A DNA stretch of 32,015 nt from Helicobacter bilis ATCC 51630 (GTDB lineage Bacteria > Campylobacterota > Campylobacteria > Campylobacterales > Helicobacteraceae). A model generated the notes under the pieces. It was not told the DNA's origin. It saw nothing but the letters and a program-made list of their open reading frames with translations, and made no database searches. Below are positions 25,513-32,015 of this stretch, one piece after another. How positions within the stretch are numbered: position 1 is the stretch's first letter; each line of letters begins with the position of its first letter. The stretch is taken from assembly GCF_000686565.1 (NCBI RefSeq), contig NZ_JMKW01000030.1:1-32015 (forward strand). The letters are read 5' to 3'. Both the position numbers and the translations under genes were made by a program.

Positions 25513-27504
25513 TTAGCTGATCCTTGAGCCATTCGCTCTTGCATGTTCTGTGCGTAAAAGGCTTAAACCATTTTCATCTTTACATGCTAGAATCATGCCT
25601 TGACTGATTTCACCCATAAGCTTTGCTGGGGCTAAGTTTGCTAATACACATGCTTGTGTGCCAATGAGATTTTCTGTATCATAAAATTCAGCAATACCTG
25701 CGATGATTTGACGCGGTTTTTCTTCGCCTAAATCAACTTGTAGCTTTAAAAGCTTTTTGCTTTTTGGGAGTTTTTCTGCGGCAATAATTGTGCCAACTTT
25801 AATGACTATTTGCTGAAAATAGTCAATATTAATCGTATCGTTTATACATGGTTTATTGATAGAATCTTTTTCTTTTTGTGGCTTATTTTCTACAAAAGGT
25901 TGGTGCATTGTCTTCATGCGTGGTTCTTCTATCTTTGGAAAAAGCGCACAAACTTTTTGTATCATAAAATCTTGTATGTATCCTTGCTTTATTATCAGTG
26001 TATCAAACTGCTTAGAATCTATGCTGATATTTAATGCTTTACTTATCTCTTTGCATGAATTAGGCAGTATTGGATAAAGAAGTAAGGCTGCTTTTGCAAG
26101 AATATTTGCAATAAGATTCAAAAAGGCTTTACATTCTATACTTTTTTCTTGCTTCATAAGTTCCCAAGGGGCAATTTGTGTAATCATAGTATTTGCTAGA
26201 TAGAAAAGCTCCCATACAGATTCTAAAAATTTATGTGGCTGTATAGAATCCATATAGGCTAAACTCTGATTAATAATGCGAGAAATCTCTTCTTTTTGTG
26301 AGATATATGCGTTTTCATCATAACTTTTACTTAAATCAAACTGAAAATATTTTTCACTCATGCCAATAAGTCTATTTAACAGATTCCCTAAATCATTGCT
26401 TAACTCCCCATTATTGCGATTTATAAGGGCTATTTGTGAAAAGTCGCCATCTTGACCAAACGGCACCTCGCGTAATAAAAAGTAGCGGAATATATCGGCA
26501 GGGTAAGCGTTTTTAATATCAAGCGGGTGGATTACATTGCCTATACTTTTACTCATTTTCACACCATCGATAGTCCACCAGCCATGCACTAAAATGTGCT
26601 TTGGCAGTGGCAAATCTAAACTCATAAGGAATGCAGGCCAATATATCGCATGAAATCGCAATATATCCTTACCTACAATATGCGTTGTGTTATTAAAGTA
26701 TTCCATTTTAGATTCTAAACATGGATTTTGCTCCATTTTATAGCTTAGCTGCTCTTTTGCATTATTATAGTCTAGTCCATAGCCAAGCGCACTAGCATAG
26801 TTCATCAACGCATCAAGCCATACATAAATGATATGCTTACTATCACGCAATTTTAATGGAATCTTAATCCCCCACTCAAAGCTTATGCGAGTAATGGATA
26901 AATCTTGTAAGCCTTGCTCTACAAATTTTATAACTTCATTTCTTTTATGTGAAGGCACAATGCAGTCTGGATTCTCTCTATACCATGCTAAAAGTTTGTC
27001 TTGATACTTTGAAAGGGCGAAAAAATAACTCTCTTCTTTGACAAGGCGAGTTTCTTTCTTACCACTACAATCAGGGCAGTAGATTCCATCTATGACCTGT
27101 GTTTGCGTGAAAAAGCTTTCACAACCAACACAATACATACCCTCATAAGCCCCCTTATAAATATCCCCCCTATCATACATAATCTCAAAGGCTTTCTGCA
27201 CGGATAGAATATGCTCAAAATAAGTTGTGCGGATAAATTTATCGTAATCTATATCGTATTCACGCCATGTATCGCGGAATTTCTCACTGATAGAATTTGC
27301 ATATTCAATCGTTTTTATCCCATGCTTTTTTGCCGCTTCCTCTATCTTTTGTCCATGCTCATCTGTGCCTGTAAGGAAAAATACATCATCGCCCCTAAGT
27401 GTCCAATATTTCTTCATAACATCAGCAAGAATGGTAGTATAAGCATGTCCAATGTGTGGCACATCATTGACATAGTAAATAGGCGTTGTTAATAATTTCT
27501 TCAT
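25513..27504 (-). CDS. metG: Methionyl-tRNA synthetase
   Basis: MetRS charges tRNA-Met and initiator tRNA with methionine. The class I signatures are clear: PHIGHA at residues 16-21 and KMSKS near 314-318. A zinc-binding set CVGC...CPDC begins near residue 126. The middle is the anticodon-binding helical domain. The last 100 residues (IKVGTIIAAEKLPKSKKLLKL...) are the EMAP-II/tRNA-binding domain, an extra found in many bacterial enzymes. The length of 663 residues is normal. The ATG follows AAAAGGA. The minus-strand -10 lies about 40 bp upstream. The small helical protein follows it. Confidence 0.97.
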   Translation of the reverse strand: MKKLLTTPIYYVNDVPHIGHAYTTILADVMKKYWTLRGDDVFFLTGTDEHGQKIEEAAKKHGIKTIEYANSISEKFRDTWREYDIDYDKFIRTTYFEHILSVQKAFEIMYDRGDIYKGAYEGMYCVGCESFFTQTQVIDGIYCPDCSGKKETRLVKEESYFFALSKYQDKLLAWYRENPDCIVPSHKRNEVIKFVEQGLQDLSITRISFEWGIKIPLKLRDSKHIIYVWLDALMNYASALGYGLDYNNAKEQLSYKMEQNPCLESKMEYFNNTTHIVGKDILRFHAIYWPAFLMSLDLPLPKHILVHGWWTIDGVKMSKSIGNVIHPLDIKNAYPADIFRYFLLREVPFGQDGDFSQIALINRNNGELSNDLGNLLNRLIGMSEKYFQFDLSKSYDENAYISQKEEISRIINQSLAYMDSIQPHKFLESVWELFYLANTMITQIAPWELMKQEKSIECKAFLNLIANILAKAALLLYPILPNSCKEISKALNISIDSKQFDTLIIKQGYIQDFMIQKVCALFPKIEEPRMKTMHQPFVENKPQKEKDSINKPCINDTINIDYFQQIVIKVGTIIAAEKLPKSKKLLKLQVDLGEEKPRQIIAGIAEFYDTENLIGTQACVLANLAPAKLMGEISQGMILACKDENGLSLLRTEHARANGSRIS

Positions 27505-27542
27505 TTAAGTCCTTTTATGCGTTTTATGAATAAAAAGTTTTA

Positions 27543-27548
27543 ATTATA
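27543..27548 (-). promoter_or_regulatory. metG promoter -10
   Basis: TATAAT on the minus strand, with AAG directly before it, about 39 bp upstream of the metG ATG. I saw no clear -35 and no T-box-type leader. Confidence 0.5.
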
Positions 27549-27704
27549 CTTGATTTTGTTGGTTTTTTGCAGTTTTAAATGTTTGTTGGCAATATCTAAT
27601 ATATAAAGTTCTAGAATCTAATAACTTTTAATTACATATTCTCCCTTTATTTATGAAATAACGATAGAATAAAGCTTTTATCTCACTAAAATTCAAGGAT
27701 ATAC

Positions 27705-28061
27705 ATGCAAGAGTATGGCAAGAGAAATAAAAGTCTTGCAAAGGCGGTTTATATTGAAGAAGCAAATCTAGATGATTATATTATGGTTGATATGCGAGAT
27801 GAAGAAGAAGTATGTGCAGCACGCATTAAAGGTGTCCCAAATATTAAAGAAACACATGCTCTTTTTAACCTTGCTAAAGACAATCCAGACAAAAAGATAC
27901 TCATACATTGTAAAAGAGGGGGCAGGGCGTCTGCTATGGGGAGTAGGCTTGTAAGGCTTGGTTGCGATAATATCTACTTTTTTGATGATACCTTTGCTAG
28001 ATTCTATGAAAAGTTTGAGATTGTAGGTATCTCAAAAGATTGCTTAAGAGATTTACAATAA
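27705..28061 (+). CDS. Rhodanese-like sulfurtransferase
   Basis: A single rhodanese domain of 118 residues. The active-site loop is HCKRGGRAS, with Cys69 as the persulfide-carrying residue, and VDMRDEEEV is the first conserved block. It ends with a short tail. Such single-domain proteins move sulfur from thiosulfate or cysteine desulfurases to acceptors; the acceptor here is unknown. There is no signal peptide, so it is cytoplasmic. The ATG follows AAGGAT. A weak -10 TAGAAT lies near 27665. It starts a two-gene unit with ctpA 34 bp downstream. Confidence 0.9.
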   Translation: MQEYGKRNKSLAKAVYIEEANLDDYIMVDMRDEEEVCAARIKGVPNIKETHALFNLAKDNPDKKILIHCKRGGRASAMGSRLVRLGCDNIYFFDDTFARFYEKFEIVGISKDCLRDLQ

Positions 28062-28095
28062 TTCTTTGAAATTTTACTTCTTTGGATACGACATA

Positions 28096-29475
28096 ATGAA
28101 AAATCTTAATTTTTATATTTTATCAGGGTTTATATCATCGGCTTTGCTTGTAGGTGGCTTTGGAATCTTACAAGCACAAAATATTGCAGACCACACACAA
28201 ATGCAAATCGCACAAAGCACACCCAGCACACAAACACCGCCAAAGAAAAAGCTAACACAGGCAGAAAGAGATAGGGCGTTACAAAAGTTCATGGCAGCAG
28301 TGAATCTTGTTGAAAGTAGCTATGTCAGTGATGTAGATACAAATGAGATTATTGAGAAAGCAATCTCTGGCATGTTAAGCAATCTTGACGCACATTCTGC
28401 GTATTTACCGCAAAAAGATTATGAAGATTTACGCACAAAAACAAGCGGTAGTTTTAGCGGTATAGGTATAACCGTTGGCATGAAAGATGGAGCATTAACG
28501 ATTATCGCACCACTTGATGACACACCCGCTAAAAAAGTCGGCTTAAAAAGCGGGGATATTATCCTAAAAATTGATGATAACCCAACACTTGATATGAAAA
28601 TAGACCAAGCCGTATCGCTTATGAAAGGTAAAAAAGGCACAAAAGTAACACTTACAATCATAAGAAAAGGCGAAACAAAGCCACTAAAATTTGAGATTAA
28701 GCGAGATGATGTCAAAGTCCGCTCTACTTTAGTAAGTAAGATTGAAGAGACAAATTACGCTTATGTTCGCGTTGCGACATTCGATCAGCATGTAACGCGT
28801 GAGGTGAAAAAGGGCTTAAAGGATCTTGGCAAATTTGAAGGCATTGTGCTTGATTTGCGTGGGAATCCGGGCGGATTGCTAGATCAGGCTATTGGGCTTG
28901 TAAGCCTTTTTGTAAAGGATGGCGTGGTTGTGAGTGAGCGAGGTAAAATAGAGAATGTCGAGCTTAAGACTTCAGGTAAAGCAGAGTTTTTACATGAGCC
29001 ACTTGTGGTGCTTGTAAATGGTGGTAGTGCATCTGCGAGTGAGATTGTAGCGGGAGCATTGCAGGATTATAAAAGAGCTGTTGTTGTGGGAGAAAGCACC
29101 TTTGGCAAAGGAAGTGTGCAAAAAATCTTTCCATTTGGCAGAGAAGCTAAAGAGGCAATGAAGCTTACTATAGCAAAGTATTATTTACCAACAGGCAGAA
29201 GCATACAGGCAGTAGGTATTACCCCAGATCTTGTTGTGGCAGAAACTGAAGTGCCTCTAAGTGATGAGAATCAGCTTGAGTTTAAAGAAGCGGATTTAAA
29301 ACGACATTTAAAAAATGAATTATTACAAGAAGAAAAGAAGAATAACTCAAAAGCAGATTCTAAAGATTCTGAAAGCAAAGATATTACACAAAGCATGGTT
29401 ATGAAAGACATGCAGCTAAAAAGTGCTATCGATGTACTAAAAACTTGGGCAGTTATTAAAGGCATGGCAAAGTAA
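28096..29475 (+). CDS. ctpA: C-terminal processing protease (S41 family)
   Basis: A periplasmic Ser/Lys protease that trims envelope proteins from their C-termini. It begins with a membrane anchor or uncleaved signal (residues about 5-25), followed by a Gln/Thr/Pro-rich linker, a PDZ domain (GIGITVGMKDGALTI..., GLKSGDIILKIDD) and the S41 core. NGGSASASEI supplies the catalytic Ser, about residue 313, and FGKGSVQ the Lys, about 338. The frame can be extended to a TTG at 28066, but no ribosome site supports it; the ATG at 28096 gives 459 residues, the size I recall for the Helicobacter homologue. It follows the rhodanese gene by 34 bp. Confidence 0.95.
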   Translation: MKNLNFYILSGFISSALLVGGFGILQAQNIADHTQMQIAQSTPSTQTPPKKKLTQAERDRALQKFMAAVNLVESSYVSDVDTNEIIEKAISGMLSNLDAHSAYLPQKDYEDLRTKTSGSFSGIGITVGMKDGALTIIAPLDDTPAKKVGLKSGDIILKIDDNPTLDMKIDQAVSLMKGKKGTKVTLTIIRKGETKPLKFEIKRDDVKVRSTLVSKIEETNYAYVRVATFDQHVTREVKKGLKDLGKFEGIVLDLRGNPGGLLDQAIGLVSLFVKDGVVVSERGKIENVELKTSGKAEFLHEPLVVLVNGGSASASEIVAGALQDYKRAVVVGESTFGKGSVQKIFPFGREAKEAMKLTIAKYYLPTGRSIQAVGITPDLVVAETEVPLSDENQLEFKEADLKRHLKNELLQEEKKNNSKADSKDSESKDITQSMVMKDMQLKSAIDVLKTWAVIKGMAK

Positions 29476-29729
29476 GCTTTTAATAACTTGTAGCATAAAG
29501 GGATAAAACTAGTTTTTACTCACGCCTAGTTGCTGTTGTGTATAGTGTGTTTTTAGAATCTGACTCCCCAAAAACTGCCCAATTTCATGATAGAATCTAG
29601 GTTAGGTGTTTTGTTGCATTGAGTATGATATATTAGAATCTAATCGCCATTCTATACTTGAGTGGCTATAAGATTCAGTCTAGATTCTAAAATGCAAATA
29701 AAATATAAAAACCTTAAGGAGACATACTT

Positions 29730-30503
29730 ATGAAAAATGTAGTAACACAAGAAAAAGACTTTTTGCAAGAAAATCTTGTAGAAACAAATTTGCTTTATGA
29801 GGGCAAAGGGAAAAAGCTGTATAAAACGACAATAGAGAATACTTTGCTTGCGGCGTTTAAAGATGATTTAACAGCATTTAATGCACAGAAAAAAAGTAGC
29901 GAAGAGGGCAAAGGCAGCCTAAATTGTCAAATCTCAACGCAGATTTTTACACTTTTAGAATCTAAGGGGATAAAAACTCACTTTATACAAACCTTGCAAG
30001 ATACATATATGCTATGCAAGAGCTTAGAGATTATCCCCATTGAAGTTGTGGTGCGAAATATTGCTACTGGGAGTTTGAGTAAGAGACTAGGCATTCAAGA
30101 ATCTTTAGACATAAAAGACACGCCGCTTAAAGCCCCGCTTGTAGAGTTTTATTATAAAGATGATGCTTTGAATGATCCTATTATTACAGATTCTCATTGT
30201 CTTTTAATGGGACTTGCAAACACTGATGAGATAGCAAAGCTAAAAGAGTTAGCATTGCAGGTGAATGAGATATTGAAAGAGTATTTTGATAAGGCTTCAT
30301 TGCGACTGATTGACTTTAAGCTTGAGTTTGGCAGAGATTCTCATAGGAATATTTTACTTGCTGATGAGATAAGCCCTGATAGTTGCCGTTTGTGGGATAA
30401 AGCAACAAATAAAAAGATGGATAAAGATATTTTCCGTCAAAATCTAGGCAATGTAACAAGTGCTTATAAAGAAGTGTTGTCTCGTCTCACAGAGATTAAG
30501 TAG
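29730..30503 (+). CDS. purC: Phosphoribosylaminoimidazole-succinocarboxamide synthase
   Basis: PurC joins aspartate to CAIR with ATP to make SAICAR in de novo purine synthesis. The family motifs are present: [43 protein letters not shown] and [14 protein letters not shown]. The length of 257 residues is normal for the single-function form; about 15 extra residues precede the core. The ATG follows AAGGAG. The 254-bp gap before it holds several AGAATCT words and weak -10-like boxes (TATACT near 29653) but no gene. The lipoprotein gene starts 3 bp after its stop. purM lies 21 kb away. Confidence 0.96.
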   Translation: MKNVVTQEKDFLQENLVETNLLYEGKGKKLYKTTIENTLLAAFKDDLTAFNAQKKSSEEGKGSLNCQISTQIFTLLESKGIKTHFIQTLQDTYMLCKSLEIIPIEVVVRNIATGSLSKRLGIQESLDIKDTPLKAPLVEFYYKDDALNDPIITDSHCLLMGLANTDEIAKLKELALQVNEILKEYFDKASLRLIDFKLEFGRDSHRNILLADEISPDSCRLWDKATNKKMDKDIFRQNLGNVTSAYKEVLSRLTEIK

Positions 30504-30506
30504 ATT

Positions 30507-31106
30507 ATGCGTTTTTTCTTTTTTATATTATGTATTTTTAACTTTACTGCATGTTCTATCAATCGTCAGCTTGTCCCACTTGCAAAGAGTAAGGAAATCG
30601 GCTTTGTGAGTGATGGTAGTTTTGTATTGCAAGACCCACCACCCGGTAAAGCAAGAATCTATGTGTATAGAGAGAATAATCATGTCGGTTCATATCTAGG
30701 CTATACACTGCGAATCGAACATCAACCAAAGACAGATTCTAAAGGGCGTCCAAGCTATAAGAACTATCAAGATTCACTTGGCTATATGGCAATGGGCAAG
30801 ACCTTTTTAGCTGATGTTGAGGCTGGCTATCCTATCGCCCTTATGGCAAAGACAGAGGCTACAAGCTATGTGCTATTTACACCTATGGAGGGCGAGATAT
30901 ATTGCATTAAAGGCAGTATGAAAAATGGCTGGACTATGCCTAGACCGCATATTGTTTTTGTAGATAAGCAAACATGTGAGGAAGCATGGATTGACTACTT
31001 TTCAAACAAAAATGTAGAGTTTCAAAATCAATGGCGTAAAGTCTATAATGAAAAGGGCGATAGGATTAGACTTGATACACCGACAAAAGCACGCGTTACG
31101 CAATAG
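30507..31106 (+). CDS. Lipoprotein with DUF2846-like domain
   Basis: The lipoprotein signal is FNFTAC with Cys16. The mature chain has the DUF2846 pattern: PPGKARIYVYRENNHVGSYLG, followed by YMAMGKTFLADVEAGYPIAL and a late IYCIKGSMKNG. This family is of unknown function, often secreted or envelope-attached, with a beta-rich fold. It starts 3 bp after purC with a weak ribosome site, so it depends on purC translation. The extra C-terminal 60 residues (EAWIDYFSNKN...) are not part of the family core as far as I can tell. The very T-rich first codons (T6, C, T6) are a small possible slippage site. Confidence 0.78.
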   Translation: MRFFFFILCIFNFTACSINRQLVPLAKSKEIGFVSDGSFVLQDPPPGKARIYVYRENNHVGSYLGYTLRIEHQPKTDSKGRPSYKNYQDSLGYMAMGKTFLADVEAGYPIALMAKTEATSYVLFTPMEGEIYCIKGSMKNGWTMPRPHIVFVDKQTCEEAWIDYFSNKNVEFQNQWRKVYNEKGDRIRLDTPTKARVTQ

Positions 31107-31388
31107 CTTATATAGATTTTGTTTTTATAGAATCTATTTTTACTAAAAGATTTTAAATTCTTGCTATTTTGCACCCACCCAAATGGTTGAGATTCTAAAA
31201 CTTAACACAATCGCTTGTATAACCAAGCATTATAAAAAAAGATGAAACATCTAATTTAGACTTTAAGTTTTAGATGTTTGCTTATACTTAATATATTAAG
31301 AATCTTAAATATAATAATATAATAAACTTTGCTTATAAATCACTTGCAAGTAAATTTTATTAAGTAAAGTATATTAAAGGGGTAAAAA
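31107..31388. other. Intergenic region with a 10-bp stem-loop before the outer membrane protein gene
   Basis: AAACATCTAA (31245-31254) and TTAGATGTTT (31270-31279) form a perfect 10-bp stem with a 15-nt loop. ACTTGCAAGT at 31342-31351 is a perfect 10-bp palindrome near the expected promoter of the next gene. The hairpin could end the purC-lipoprotein transcript or bind a regulator. I see no gene. Confidence 0.5.
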
Positions 31389-31973
31389 ATGAGACTATTA
31401 AGAATCTTTCTCTTTAGCGTTATGATATGCGGGAGCTTGAGGGCTGAGGGCATACCTTATGCCTGTTTGAATGTACTACAAATCGCTTCATTTCATTATG
31501 GTTTTAGCACAGATTTAAACAAGACAGATTCAGATAAAGTAGCTAAAGATAGATTTAGTGGAATAGTTGGCATAAGTGTAGGGTGGAATTTCTTTGGAGA
31601 CATGAGATTTAACCCAGAGCCCACTATACCCATTCCTTTTACCTATCACAATATGAGCTTTGGTCTAAGGGCTAAATATCTATTTATGAACTCTTATGCC
31701 CCCACTCACTCTGTGGGTGGAATGCTGTATATTTACCCTTCAAGAGATTTTATAGGCACCCTTAATCTTATAATTGGTGTCGGAGCAAACTTTAGCGAGA
31801 AACATAATCTCAAAGCAAATGGAGCGTATATTGAAGTAGGCTTAGGCTTATTAAAAATAAGTCCACTTTTAGTCAATACCGATATTACCTATCGTGCAAA
31901 TATCTATGGCGGACATAATGACTTAGATTTAGGGACAATCCATAGCTTAAACTTTGTTTGGACTTTTCTCTAA
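31389..31973 (+). CDS. Predicted outer membrane beta-barrel protein
   Basis: A signal peptide ends at about residue 19 (CGSLRA|EG). The mature part has alternating amphipathic strands rich in Gly, Tyr, Phe and Asn (GIVGISVGWNFFG, SFGLRAKYLFM, TLNLIIGVGANFS, YIEVGLGLLKI) and finishes with NFVWTFL, an aromatic-rich C-terminus typical of barrel insertion. At 194 residues it would be a small barrel of eight strands or so. The family and ligand are not recognised. AAAGGGG precedes the ATG. It lies near the right edge of the window, so its downstream context is not visible. Confidence 0.72.
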   Translation: MRLLRIFLFSVMICGSLRAEGIPYACLNVLQIASFHYGFSTDLNKTDSDKVAKDRFSGIVGISVGWNFFGDMRFNPEPTIPIPFTYHNMSFGLRAKYLFMNSYAPTHSVGGMLYIYPSRDFIGTLNLIIGVGANFSEKHNLKANGAYIEVGLGLLKISPLLVNTDITYRANIYGGHNDLDLGTIHSLNFVWTFL

Positions 31974-32015
31974 GGTTTATTGGCTATGAAGTCTTAACAT
32001 TTTAGCATTATAGAA

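Overview
This window is chromosomal DNA of low GC content (estimated mid-30s percent) from an epsilonproteobacterium, most likely a Helicobacter of the enterohepatic kind. The evidence is the dnaA-dnaN-gyrB cluster with H. pylori-type DnaA boxes, the Helicobacter-like protein sequences (a CtpA of about 459 residues, FlhG, cytochrome c553, a small barrel outer membrane protein), homopolymeric G/C and T tracts of the type that drive phase variation, and a great excess of AGAATCT/AGATTCT words. The species cannot be fixed from the sequence alone. No tRNA, rRNA, insertion sequence, prophage or CRISPR array was seen.

Layout. 1-606 is gene-free and rich in inverted repeats. 607-5616 carries gyrB, dnaN and dnaA, all on the minus strand. 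DnaA boxes lie on both sides of dnaA (4137-4217 and about 5631-5749), which is the pattern of a bipartite origin. To the right, most genes point away from the origin: a pilin-like protein, a radical SAM enzyme, purM with an SH3-domain membrane protein, a PepSY membrane protein, then a nucleoside phosphorylase-like gene and a DUF2156 gene on the minus strand, hisD, asnB, and a GltS-type glutamate transporter carrying an extra periplasmic SH3 domain. From 17.6 to 21.3 kb are a membrane protein, a small lipoprotein, and an flhG-glycosyltransferase unit. From 21.7 to 32 kb are an alanine dehydrogenase homologue, an SMR transporter, ddl, cytochrome c553, metG with a small helical protein, a rhodanese, ctpA, purC, a DUF2846-like lipoprotein and an outer membrane protein.

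The most interesting content is a set of three probable contingency loci within 7 kb. asnB is split by a G12 tract and reads in frame with 11 or 14 G. A GT9-family glycosyltransferase directly downstream of flhG is split by a G22 tract (C22 on the plus strand). Its true N-terminus lies in another frame and was recovered by reading upstream of the tract; it reads in frame with 21 or 24 G. Both genes are OFF as read. A lipoprotein promoter has a T13 tract filling most of its -35/-10 spacer, so its strength may vary with tract length. Together these could create several surface states; that link is inference.

How the genes work together. The dnaA-dnaN-gyrB block initiates and sustains replication. 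purM and purC belong to de novo purine synthesis, hisD to histidine synthesis, and ddl and ctpA to the cell envelope. flhG controls flagellar number or placement, and the glycosyltransferase is probably transcribed with it. Reliability is high for the named housekeeping genes and low for promoters and hairpins, which are read by eye.
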